Shown here piece after piece: positions 39,077-48,900 of a DNA stretch of 64,000 bases; within the stretch, counting starts at the first letter, position 1, and each line of letters begins with the position of its first letter. Both the position numbers and the translations under genes were made by a program. The notes below the pieces were generated by a model. The model worked only from the letters and a program-made list of their open reading frames with translations, was not told the DNA's origin and ran no database searches. Source of the DNA: Psychrobacter sp. Cmf 22.2 (GTDB lineage Bacteria; Pseudomonadota; Gammaproteobacteria; Pseudomonadales; Moraxellaceae); contig NZ_MRYA01000002.1 in assembly GCF_001921745.1 (NCBI RefSeq), forward strand, positions 576,378 to 640,377, written 5' to 3'.

Positions 39077-40768
39077 ATGTATCAATATAATTACGCTGAC
39101 CAGACCTTGGTAGAGGAACGAGTCGCCCAATTTCGCGACCAAACCGAGCGGTTTTTGGCAGGTGAACTCCCAGAAGAGCAATTTTTGCCGCTGCGTTTGC
39201 AGAACGGCCTCTATATTCAACGTTATGCGCCAATGTTGCGTATTGCCATTCCTTATGGGTTACTTGCCAGCTATCAATTGCGTAAATTGGCTGAAATTAC
39301 CCGTAAATATGACAAAGGCTACGGGCATTTCACGACCCGTACCAATATTCAGCTGAATTGGCCAAAGCTAGAAGATGTGCCAGATATTTTGGCGGAGCTG
39401 GCCTCGGTACAGATGCACTCAATACAAACTTCTGGTAACTGTATTCGTAATACCACGACTGATCCTTATGCCGGTATTCATCAAAATGAAATTGCCGATC
39501 CACGTCCCTACTGCGAAATCATTCGCCAGTGGTCGACCTTTCATCCTGAGTTTGCTTTTTTACCGCGTAAATTTAAGATTGCTGTGATTGGTACCGATGA
39601 GGACCGTGCAGCGACGCAAGTACACGATGTTGGTCTGCACCTTAAGAAAAACGAAGACGGCGAGCTTGGCTTTGAAGTCCTAGTTGGCGGCGGTCTTGGA
39701 CGTATTCCTGTGCTTGGCAAAGTCATCAATAAGTTTTTGCCACGTCAGCATCTGCTTAGCTATTTAGACGCTATATTGCGTGTCTATAACCTGCATGGTC
39801 GGCGTGATAAAGGTAGCAAGTACAAATCACGAATTAAAATCTTGGTCGATACCTTAGGCGGCCCTGCGTTTGCTAAATTGGTCGATGCCGAATGGGAAGC
39901 GCATACCAAAGACGGGCCGCTGACGCTGACTGATGCAAACTTTGAGACTGCTACCAGCTTCTTTAGTGAGCCTGATTATGTAGCCTTTGATGCGCTACAA
40001 GCACAATCCGATCTACAGCAGCAATTAAGCGCTGATAAAGACTTTGCCAATTGGTATAACCAAAATACCGTGGCACATAAAGTTGCCGGTTATCGGGCGG
40101 TGGTAATTTCTCTCAAAGCAGGCTTGGTCGATGGCAAGTATGTACCATCTGGTGATGTCACCCATACCCAAATGGACGCACTCGCTGATCTTGCAGACCA
40201 ATACAGCTTTGGCGAACTGCGCGGCACCTATCAGCAAAATCTTGTCTTCGCTGACGTGCAAACCAATCAGTTATACGAGCTATGGCAAAAATTGGTCGAC
40301 CTACATCTGGCCCGTCCGAATATCAACACTTTAACGGACATGATTGTCTGCCCTGGTTGGGATTATTGCTCGCTTGCCAATGCCACCACGCATAATATTG
40401 CTGAGCAAATCGAGAAGCAGTTTACTGATTTAGATTATCTATACGATCTTGGCGATATCCGCCTCAATATGTCGGGCTGTATCAATGCCTGTGCACACCA
40501 TCATACTGGCGATATCGGTATCTTGGGTGTCGATAAAAAAGGCGAAAACTGGTACCAGATCAGCCTTGGCGGCAATTCAAGCAACGATGCCAAGCTTGGC
40601 AAAATACTCGGCCGTTCCGTCCCTACTGAAGCGGTCGCTGACACCATTCAAAAGATCGTTGACGTCTATGTCGATCTGCGTGCCACCACCGATAATGACG
40701 TTGAAAGCTTTGGCGAATTGGTCGAGCGCGTCGGTATTGATCCCTTTAAGGAGAAGGTCTATGGCTAA
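39077..40768 (+). CDS. cysI: Sulfite reductase hemoprotein (CysI-type)
   Basis: The 563-residue protein has two ferredoxin-like/NiR-SiR repeats: RTNIQLNWPKLEDVPDI and TSGNCIRNTTTDPYAG in the first half, GTYQQNLVFADV in the second. The siroheme/[4Fe-4S] cysteines appear as CPGWDYC and SGCINACAHHHTG. It reduces sulfite to sulfide with six electrons. No NADPH flavoprotein subunit (cysJ) is adjacent, so the donor is probably ferredoxin or a separate reductase. The downstream DUF934 gene overlaps its end by 8 bp, so the two are coupled. Confidence 0.93.
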   Translation: MYQYNYADQTLVEERVAQFRDQTERFLAGELPEEQFLPLRLQNGLYIQRYAPMLRIAIPYGLLASYQLRKLAEITRKYDKGYGHFTTRTNIQLNWPKLEDVPDILAELASVQMHSIQTSGNCIRNTTTDPYAGIHQNEIADPRPYCEIIRQWSTFHPEFAFLPRKFKIAVIGTDEDRAATQVHDVGLHLKKNEDGELGFEVLVGGGLGRIPVLGKVINKFLPRQHLLSYLDAILRVYNLHGRRDKGSKYKSRIKILVDTLGGPAFAKLVDAEWEAHTKDGPLTLTDANFETATSFFSEPDYVAFDALQAQSDLQQQLSADKDFANWYNQNTVAHKVAGYRAVVISLKAGLVDGKYVPSGDVTHTQMDALADLADQYSFGELRGTYQQNLVFADVQTNQLYELWQKLVDLHLARPNINTLTDMIVCPGWDYCSLANATTHNIAEQIEKQFTDLDYLYDLGDIRLNMSGCINACAHHHTGDIGILGVDKKGENWYQISLGGNSSNDAKLGKILGRSVPTEAVADTIQKIVDVYVDLRATTDNDVESFGELVERVGIDPFKEKVYG

Positions 40769-41363
40769 TCACCACATTTTGGATAGTCACGGCGTCGATA
40801 TTAGCCATAAAGATAGCTGGCATGCGTTAACCACTGACACATTGCCAGATGGTATCGCCTCGATAGACCTCACTTTACTTGAGCTGCTACAAAGACAAGA
40901 AAAACCTGACGTCCTAGTACCACTCGCTGATTTATTGAACGGTTCAGGGGCGCTGGCAAGTGGTTTGGTCAAAGAGGTGTATGAGCTGATAGTCCAGCAT
41001 AGCAGCCGTATTGGATTATGGGTGACTGCTGATACGGATGCGAATGCACTGACAGAGCTAAGTGAGCTGCTAATAAAGAAGGCGCTCATCGTCATTCATG
41101 TTCCTAAATTCGCTGATGGACGCAACTTTAGCTTCGCTCAAACGCTACGTCAAATGGGCTATCAAGGTGAGATTCGTGTCGCTGGCGAGTTTGGCCGTGA
41201 TCAAATTGCGTATCTATTACGCGTAGGTGTTGACAGCTTTGTGCTCAGTGAGCATGACATGCAACCAGACTCTAAATTTAGTATTTACCAAGCGTTTACT
41301 GCCCTTGCTAGCAGTTATGATGGTCGCAATGCCGCCGACTTACCGATGTTTTCGGGCAATTAA
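40761..41363 (+). CDS. DUF934 (CysI-associated) protein
   Basis: The start at 40761 has AAGGAGAAGG upstream and lies within the last codons of cysI (overlap 8 bp), so the pair is translationally coupled. The 200-residue protein matches DUF934/COG3749, a family nearly always next to cysI/cysH and thought to aid sulfite reduction. Visible landmarks are VPLADLLNGSGALASG, FADGRNFSFAQTLRQMGYQGEIRVAGEFGRDQIAYLLRVGVDSF, which resembles a TIM-barrel phosphate/ligand loop. The molecular role is still not firmly established. Confidence 0.9.
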   Translation: MANHHILDSHGVDISHKDSWHALTTDTLPDGIASIDLTLLELLQRQEKPDVLVPLADLLNGSGALASGLVKEVYELIVQHSSRIGLWVTADTDANALTELSELLIKKALIVIHVPKFADGRNFSFAQTLRQMGYQGEIRVAGEFGRDQIAYLLRVGVDSFVLSEHDMQPDSKFSIYQAFTALASSYDGRNAADLPMFSGN

Positions 41364-41400
41364 TTTCTGTTATCTCTCTTTTGAATAGCTAACTTTCTTT

Positions 41401-41470
41401 TGTAGGCTGTAGCTTTAGCCTAGCTTAAACCTTTGCGAAAGCAAAATGCTGGCTAAAGCTACGGCCTACG
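41401..41470. repeat. REP-like palindromic element
   Basis: Outer 20-bp arms (TGTAGGCTGTAGCTTTAGCC and GGCTAAAGCTACGGCCTACG) match at 18 of 20 positions. An inner hairpin, TTTGC-GAAA-GCAAA, sits between them. This nested form between DUF934 and cysH looks like an intergenic palindromic repeat. Copy number in the genome is not visible from here. Confidence 0.75.
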
Positions 41471-41533
41471 ACACTCATGTATTAAGCTTTTTCTAACTCA
41501 CTTGTTAAACTAATCCCATTTAAGGAACGTATT

Positions 41534-42172
41534 ATGAGCCAGTTACACCCAAATATAGATATCGACCAAGCTAACCAAGACCTGCAAGGCAAATCACCAG
41601 AAGAAATCGTGGCATGGGCACTAACACAAGCTAAAAACCCAATTATCACCACTAACTTCCGTCCTTATGAATCAGCGATCTTGCATTTGGTCGCCAAGCA
41701 GCGCCCCGATATCACCGTATTGTGGGTGGACTCAGGCTACAACACGGACGCGACGTATCAGTTTGCCAATAAAGTTATTCGTGATTTAAACTTAAACGTC
41801 ATCACTTATATTCCTAAGCAAACGGCCGCCTATCGTGACGCGACCATGAATGGCATCCCAGGCATTGATAACCCACAGCATGATGAATTCACCGATCAAG
41901 TAAAACTTGAGCCATTCCGCCGTGCACTAGACGAACTAAAGCCTGACGTGTGGTTTAATGCCATCCGTAAAGATCAAACCGAATTCCGCCAAGGTCTTGA
42001 TGTGCTTAGCTTATCAAAAGATGGCGTGCTAAAAGTTGCACCTTTATTTGAAAAAACAGACGCTGATTTAGACGTGTATCTTGAAGAGCATAATTTGCCA
42101 AATGAGTTTGATTACTTTGATCCGACTAAGGTAGAAGAAAGCCGTGAGTGTGGTTTGCATACGCAGCTGTAG
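41534..42172 (+). CDS. cysH: CysH-type phosphoadenylyl-sulfate (PAPS/APS) reductase
   Basis: The 212-residue protein has the P-loop-like NTFRP-type segment TTNFRPYESAILHLV, the WVDSGYNTDATYQFA motif, AIRKDQTEFR and the catalytic C-terminal ECGLH. The Cys pairs that bind a [4Fe-4S] cluster in APS reductases are absent, so by sequence it resembles PAPS reductases. It reduces the sulfonucleotide to sulfite using thioredoxin or glutaredoxin. The ribosome site is TAAGGAACG. A REP-like repeat separates it from DUF934, and a terminator follows. Confidence 0.9.
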   Translation: MSQLHPNIDIDQANQDLQGKSPEEIVAWALTQAKNPIITTNFRPYESAILHLVAKQRPDITVLWVDSGYNTDATYQFANKVIRDLNLNVITYIPKQTAAYRDATMNGIPGIDNPQHDEFTDQVKLEPFRRALDELKPDVWFNAIRKDQTEFRQGLDVLSLSKDGVLKVAPLFEKTDADLDVYLEEHNLPNEFDYFDPTKVEESRECGLHTQL

Positions 42173-42199
42173 TCACGCGTTGCAGTAACCCATGATTTT

Positions 42200-42236
42200 A
42201 AAATCCCTCTTACCCTTACGTAAGAGGGATTTTTTA
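42200..42236 (+). terminator. Hairpin terminator after cysH
   Basis: AAAATCCCTCTTAC and GTAAGAGGGATTTT form a perfect 14-bp stem followed by T residues, 28 bp after the cysH stop. Confidence 0.92.
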
Positions 42237-42403
42237 TGATACATATTTTCCTAATTACTCTCGTATCTATTCCCTTTCCTATCAAAACACACCTTTATCA
42301 TGACAAAAACGAATATGCTAATGCCAATTCACTACGTGAGCGCATGCCTGTGATACCTCATAATGGTGGCATATTTTATATTGATTGAATAATTGGTGAT
42401 GCT

Positions 42404-44119
42404 ATGAACACCTTTCCATTGTTTTTTAAATTAGAAGACCGCAAAGTACTGATCGTTGGCGGCGGCGATGTGGCGCTACGTAAAGCCGACTTACTCAGCC
42501 GCGCTGGAGCTTGCATTACAATCCTTGCGCCCAATATTAGCGCTGAAATACAAGCCTTGTTATCAGACGATAAGCATGAGCTTATCTATAAAAATTATAA
42601 TAAAACGTATATGTCAGGTGCACGAGTCATCATCGCGGCAACAGATGACGAGACGCTCAATCATCAAGTTCACGCTGATGCTAGCAATCTTAATATTCCG
42701 GTAAATGTGGTTGATACCCCGCATTTATGCGATTTTATATTTCCTGCCATTGTCGATCGCAATCCCATTGTGATTGGTATCTCCTCTAATGGTAAAGCGC
42801 CCGTGCTGGCACGTCTACTGCGTGCACGTCTTGAAACTCTAATTCCGCAAGGTTATGGCAAACTGGCCAAGCTTGCTGGTGAGTTTCGAGCAGAGGTAAA
42901 AACCAAAATACCAACCCTGACAGGACGTCGACAGTTTTGGGAGCGCGCCTTTGAAGGTCAGGTCAGTCAGCTGATGTTTGCCGGTAATGAGCGTGAGGCC
43001 ACTGCCCAGCTAAAAGCAGATTTAGAAAGCACGGCAGCTGCTATTGAAAGCAGCGCTAATCGTAGCGTTGACCCTGATGCCCATAACCCGGCTAATAGTC
43101 CTGCCACGACGACTAGCCAGCATTCACAGAGCCACAGCACAGAATCACTATCGGCCACTGCGCCTGTAGCAACAGATGAATTAACGGTTACTCAATCAAA
43201 ACCCGCGCGAGCAGCTGTCGGTGAAGTCTATATCGTCGGTGCAGGCCCTGGTGATCCAGAGCTTTTGACGTTTAAGGCGCTGCGTCTGATGCAACAAGCG
43301 GACATCGTCTACTATGATGCCCTAGTTTCTCCGCAAGTATTAGACTTATGCCGCCGTGATGCCGATAAGGTGTTTGTCGGCAAAAAACGCAGCAACCATG
43401 CGGTCGCACAACTGGGTATCAATGAGCTGCTCATCAATAGCGCCAAACAAGGCCGCCGTGTGGTACGTCTAAAAGGTGGCGATCCCTTTATTTTTGGGCG
43501 TGGTGGCGAAGAGATTGAAAGCTTGCGGGCGCATGGGTTACCTTATCAAGTCGTACCAGGTATCACCGCTGCTAACGCTGCCGCAAGCTATGCTGGTATT
43601 CCACTCACGCACCGTGATCACTCGCAGTCGGTGCGCTTTGTCACTGGGTTTTTAAAGGCGGGTGCGCCCAATGAGAAGTTTGAAAACTTACTTGATACCA
43701 ATGAGACCGTGGTGTTTTATATGGGCCTGCATTCGTTGGCACGTTTGACGACCGGCTTGATTAACGCTGGCCGCTCGTCTGAGACGCCGATTGCGATCGT
43801 CTCCAATGCCAGTATGCCCAATCAGCAAGTATTAACTGGTACGCTTGAGAGTATCGTGGAGCTGCAAGAACAAAACCAGCTGCCCACGCCCGCCTTACTT
43901 ATCATGGGTGATGTGGTAGCGCTGCATAATGATTTGGCGTGGTACAACAAGCATAATAAAGATACCAGCGATACAGAAGATAATTGGTTACGCGCAGGAA
44001 CAGCCATCACGGACCAAGATGCAAAAAAGCCGATAGACCAGCAAGCCCATGCGCTCTCTATGATTGCTAATTTGGCAGCGCAGCAAGATGAAAGCTTAGA
44101 GCAGTTGGTGATTAGTTAA
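42404..44119 (+). CDS. cysG: Siroheme synthase CysG (trifunctional) with long linker
   Basis: The 571-residue protein joins a precorrin-2 dehydrogenase/ferrochelatase (about 1-200; VLIVGGGDVALRKADLL, FIFPAIVDRNPIVIGISSNGKAPVLAR) to a uroporphyrinogen-III methyltransferase (from about 277; VGAGPGDPELLTFKALRLMQ, VRLKGGDPFIFGRGGEE, PVVPGITAANAAASYAGIPLTHR-like). Together they make siroheme, needed by the sulfite reductase upstream. The two halves are joined by a Ser/Thr-rich low-complexity linker of about 65 residues; E. coli CysG has 457 residues. Its ribosome site is modest. It follows cysH after a terminator and so has its own promoter. Confidence 0.94.
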   Translation: MNTFPLFFKLEDRKVLIVGGGDVALRKADLLSRAGACITILAPNISAEIQALLSDDKHELIYKNYNKTYMSGARVIIAATDDETLNHQVHADASNLNIPVNVVDTPHLCDFIFPAIVDRNPIVIGISSNGKAPVLARLLRARLETLIPQGYGKLAKLAGEFRAEVKTKIPTLTGRRQFWERAFEGQVSQLMFAGNEREATAQLKADLESTAAAIESSANRSVDPDAHNPANSPATTTSQHSQSHSTESLSATAPVATDELTVTQSKPARAAVGEVYIVGAGPGDPELLTFKALRLMQQADIVYYDALVSPQVLDLCRRDADKVFVGKKRSNHAVAQLGINELLINSAKQGRRVVRLKGGDPFIFGRGGEEIESLRAHGLPYQVVPGITAANAAASYAGIPLTHRDHSQSVRFVTGFLKAGAPNEKFENLLDTNETVVFYMGLHSLARLTTGLINAGRSSETPIAIVSNASMPNQQVLTGTLESIVELQEQNQLPTPALLIMGDVVALHNDLAWYNKHNKDTSDTEDNWLRAGTAITDQDAKKPIDQQAHALSMIANLAAQQDESLEQLVIS

Positions 44120-44163
44120 TGCTTGCTTTGCGTTACTGACGTCGCGTTTTTAAAATCTAATAT

Positions 44164-44198
44164 AGCCCTACCGATAAGATATTGGCAGGGCTTTTTTA
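44164..44198 (+). terminator. Hairpin terminator after cysG
   Basis: AGCCCTACC and GGCAGGGCT arms (one mismatch) with a T-run end the cysG transcript, 44 bp after its stop. Confidence 0.75.
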
Positions 44199-44274
44199 TG
44201 CGCGTGTAACAGAGCAAAGCTTAGTAATTCTTGCTAGAATGAATGCTTTCTACTCATTGCCTTTAAGCTCAACT

Positions 44275-45891
44275 ATGTCCACACCTACTGATACCAAATC
44301 CATGCCTACTAAACCTCTAAATATCTTACATACCTCAGATTGGCATTTAGGGCGCAGGCTGTATGGCCGTATGCGCTATGATGAGTTTGCAGCGTTTTTG
44401 GGCTGGCTTGAAACCACTATTAGCGAGCAACACGTAGATGTGCTGATTGTCGCTGGTGATATCTTTGACACCATGACACCAAGTAACCGAGCACAAGCCT
44501 TGTATTATGAGTTTTTGGGCCGAGTCTCACGCTCCTGCTGCCAGCATATCGTCATCGTCGCAGGCAATCATGACTCTCCGACTTTTTTGGATGCACCAAG
44601 TCATGTGCTTAAGTTCTTAAACGTCCATGTCATCGGCACCGCTTGCGAGGACTTAAACGATGAGGTCTTGGTATTAGATGACACAGACGGCGCGCCGCAC
44701 TGCATCATCGCCGCTGTGCCTTATCTGCGTGATCGTGATGTCCGTAGCAGTAGCGCTGGTGAGTCGATGGATAGCAAAGATGCTAACGTTATCAAAGGTA
44801 TTCGCGCTCATTATGATGAAGTCGCTAGCATTGCTAAGGCTCAGCAGGCTAAATTAGCCAAAGCAAACCAGCGTCACATTCCTATCATTGCCACAGGGCA
44901 TCTATTCGCAGCAGGTGGTACGACTACTGAAGATGATGGTGTGCGTGAGCTTTATGTCGGCTCACTTGGCAAGATCTCCGCTGATATGTTTGATGAAAGC
45001 TTTGACTATGTGGCACTTGGGCATTTGCATGTCCCGCAGCGTGTTGGTGGTCGTGAGAGCATTCGCTATTCAGGCTCGCCTATCGCCATGGGTTTTGGTG
45101 AGGCTAAGCAACAAAAACAAGTATTGCTGGTACAGTTTGGTGCAGTAGAAAATGAGTTTAGTAATAAAAAACCAACGTCAAATAGTACCGCTGGAAGCAG
45201 TATGCCTCAGCTCACCAATACAGTGACCAAGATTGAGAAATCGGTAGAAAAAGCTGCTAAAAAAGTAGCAGGTCAGGCAACTGATTTTATGGATGACTTG
45301 TTTGGCTTTGATGACTCAGTAGAAAGTGATGTAAAGGAAGAAAGCACGGTTGAAGAAGGGTTAGCTCAGACAGGTGCTACGCAGAGTATTATTGATAATA
45401 ATTCAACTGATATCAACTTAAAAGTAACCTCCCCTTTAACCTCTCAACTACTACATCATGATAATTTATGTCAAATGCAGGTCATCTCCCTACTTATTCC
45501 AAAATTTCAAAAATTGGCGCAAATTTCAGGTGATTTGGAGTCTATTAATAAGACTATTGATAAAACCATCCAAGCTCTTGATGCAGAAGAAGCCGTTTGG
45601 CTTGAAATTATTTATACGGGTGATGACGTGGTCAGCGAGTTGCGTGAACATATTCAGATGATGGTAGATGGCTTGCCGTGTGAGGTATTAAAAATAAAAA
45701 ACACACGTACTTATAATAAAGTTTTGAACCAACAGCAAATCTCTGAGACCCTACAAGATTTAAATGAGGAAGAAGTATTTGAGCGCTGCTTAATTGCTCA
45801 CAATATTCCTGATGAGCAAAAATCATCCTTACGTGACGCGTATGATCAAATCGTTTATAACTTGCGTCATGAAGACACTGAGGCTGAATAA
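44275..45891 (+). CDS. sbcD: SbcD nuclease subunit
   Basis: The protein shows the metallophosphoesterase motifs HTSDWHLGR, VAGDIFDTM, AGNHDSP and GHLHVP in order. With SbcC it forms the MR-type complex that cuts hairpins and DNA ends in replication repair. It has about 538 residues, long for SbcD (about 400), because a charged, acidic insert (about residues 300-420, GFDDSVESDVKEE region) separates the nuclease from the C-terminal capping domain. Start at 44275 is chosen; an ATG at 44302 is also possible. sbcC follows 91 bp later. Confidence 0.93.
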   Translation: MSTPTDTKSMPTKPLNILHTSDWHLGRRLYGRMRYDEFAAFLGWLETTISEQHVDVLIVAGDIFDTMTPSNRAQALYYEFLGRVSRSCCQHIVIVAGNHDSPTFLDAPSHVLKFLNVHVIGTACEDLNDEVLVLDDTDGAPHCIIAAVPYLRDRDVRSSSAGESMDSKDANVIKGIRAHYDEVASIAKAQQAKLAKANQRHIPIIATGHLFAAGGTTTEDDGVRELYVGSLGKISADMFDESFDYVALGHLHVPQRVGGRESIRYSGSPIAMGFGEAKQQKQVLLVQFGAVENEFSNKKPTSNSTAGSSMPQLTNTVTKIEKSVEKAAKKVAGQATDFMDDLFGFDDSVESDVKEESTVEEGLAQTGATQSIIDNNSTDINLKVTSPLTSQLLHHDNLCQMQVISLLIPKFQKLAQISGDLESINKTIDKTIQALDAEEAVWLEIIYTGDDVVSELREHIQMMVDGLPCEVLKIKNTRTYNKVLNQQQISETLQDLNEEEVFERCLIAHNIPDEQKSSLRDAYDQIVYNLRHEDTEAE

Positions 45892-45982
45892 TAGCAGCGC
45901 ATTTTGGATGCCAGCCAACAACTTCTTCACTTTTCATCACTATTCTCTTTATCACTGCTCTATATAAAAATAAGATCTGCCC

Positions 45983-48900
45983 ATGCGACTGATAGAACTA
46001 CGACTCAAAAACTTGAACTCCCTAAAAGGCGAATGGCACATTGATTTTAGTGATTCCGCTTTTTTAAATGAAGGCATTTTTGCCATTACTGGGCAGACGG
46101 GTGCTGGCAAGACCACCATATTGGATGCGATTTGCTTAGCACTTTATAGTCAAACGCCAAGATTGGGTGATATTACCGGCTCAACGAACGAAATAATGAC
46201 CCAAGGTACGGGTGAATGCTCGGCAGAAGTTATTATCGAAATAGATTCCAAGCGTTATCAGTGCTACTGGTACCAGCATCGCGCCCACAAAAAAGCCAAG
46301 GGCAACCTATTACCGATTAAGCATGAGATTAGTGAGGTCAAAACCGGCAAGATTTTAGAAGAGAAAAAGTCTAAGACATCCGCCTATATTCAAGACCTTA
46401 TCGGCATGGATTTCAATCAATTTACCCGCTCTATCATGCTAGCACAGGGCAGTTTTGCCGCGTTTTTAAAGTCTGATATTGGCGATAGAGCAGCGATTTT
46501 AGAGAAAATAACGGGCACTGCTATCTATGCAAAAATATCGTTGAACGTACATGAAAAGAAACGCTTTGAAGAAGAAGTGCTTGGTAAGCTACAAGCGGGC
46601 GTTAATAGCTTATCATTATTAAGTCTTGAAGATGAAAAGCTACTGGCAGCAGAATTAGAGACCCTTAATCAACAGCAAAGTATACAGCGACAAACATTCA
46701 AAACCCTGAGTGAGCAACTGCAGTGGCTGGATAGTGTTGGGCAGCTACAAAAAAATCTGTCGAACTATCAGACCGAGTTTGCAGCAGCACAGCAGATACA
46801 GACAGACTTTAACCCAGAAGCACAGCGCCTAGATATTGCTAATAAAGCCTTGGAGATTAACAGCCACTTCCGAGAGTTAAGTTATAGCCGTGATATGGTC
46901 AAGCGGCTGGGTACTGAACAACAGGATTTGCTCAGTAAGACTCCAATTCAACAAGCAGCGCTTGCACAAGCCACGACCCATCTAAATAGCGTTAATGGGC
47001 TTGAAAAGCAAGCTACAGACAATCTGCAAGCCACTCTGCCTATCATTGCCAAAACGCGCGAGTTGGATGCTGAGATAAAACAGCAATCTCATTCTTTAGC
47101 CGATGATGATCGACGTAAAAATGTATTAGTCAATAATACGCAACGATTACGTCAAGAAATAGACAGCCACAAGCAAACAGAACAAGAGATCAGAGATCAA
47201 TTTAGTAGTATAGAGAAGTATTTTAGCGATTATCAAGAGCTAAATGATCTTGATACAGATATGGCGACCTTTGATAGCAGCTGTCGCCGATTAAAGGCGC
47301 TGCTAGAAGATAATGTCAGCTTAGCGGCGGATAAACTCACGCATGACAATCAATCCAGCCAGCTACAAGCTCATTTCGATAAACTATCTAAGCAACAAGA
47401 CGCAGATGTGTTGTTAATTAAGCAAAAACGCGAGCAATTGGTCAGCGTACAACAGCAGCAAGACGCACTTACCCAAAAACAATCGCTTGCTAGTATGCGC
47501 GGCGAGCAAGAGCAAGTGGATCAGATCAACACTCAGATTGCGCAAGCCAGCTTTAAGCTACAGCAGCTATCCGATCTTGCTCGCCAAATCAAAAAGACCA
47601 ACCTCTCGCTACCAACGCTAACCGAGGAACTAACGACCTTAGCAGGATTGATTGCTGATCATCAATCAGATATTCAAGACACTAAGCTCAAGAGGCAAGA
47701 AAAGCAAGAGCATCTGAGTTTACTACAGAAGGTCGCTGGGCTTGAGGACTACATAGCAGAACTAGAAGATGGCTTGCCCTGCCCGCTATGCGGTGCGCTG
47801 GAACATCCTTACGGTAAACATCATCCATTATTAGACAGTAATAATATCGATGACAATGTCGAGCAAAACCAGTCGTCCACAATAAAACAGACTAAGACGC
47901 AACAAACTCAGCAGCAAATAGCGGAACTAGAGACCGTTATTGATAACCTTGAGCAGGCTCTATCAACATACAATATCGAATATGCCACAAAAAAAGAGAC
48001 GCTGAACAACCAAGAGCGACAACTAGCGCCCCTACAGCAGCAATCCACAACCTTATTTAGAGATATTCAGGACAACATAGCCGTACTATTTGAGCCTAAA
48101 AATAACTATTCTGAAGCAATCGCAGTAATTATCAATCCTCTTAATAAGATAGGTGATGATATCAATGCGACCATCACAAATATAGATCATAGCTTATCTT
48201 TATTAGACACTGCCAAACACAACCTGACTGAACATAAACAGTCTCTGAAAACCATAGTGGTCGAATATGACAACCTAACTGAAAGTGCGGCAAAGCTCAG
48301 TACTGCTATCGAAGCTGATGAAAAACAGCAACGTGCAGTCAGTCACGATATTAATAATTTAACAACTGACATCAAGCTTAACTCACAAAAAGTTGATGGA
48401 ATAAAAGATAAGATCGCCGCTAATTTCTCAGAGCTAGCGCCCATTATGACTACCGTTTCATCTCTAACGCATAAATACCCAGCGGATAAATATCAAGAGC
48501 ACTTAAACTCAACTATAGCGCTCAATGCGGCAGACTTATCTGATGCCCTTAAGCAACTAGATAATAGTTTTAATAAGCAAACGGTAATGGACAGCGCAGA
48601 TTATAATTGTCACATTGAAAAATTACGTCAACAGCGCAGCACTTTAAACCAGTTAAAACGACAATTTAATGAGCAGAAAAATAGCCAACAGCAGCTAACC
48701 AATACCTTAAGCAGTTTGAGCGCGCAGATTGAAACCAAGCAAGCACAGCTGAGCAATGATGACACAGCGCTCAAAGAGCTAGAGCGCTTAATCGCTCATA
48801 AAGCAAACGCTATCGAACAATTAAAGCAAAATAGAACAGAGGTTTTTGCAGATAAAGATACAGACAATGAAGAGACTCAATTACGTAGTACGGTTGATGC

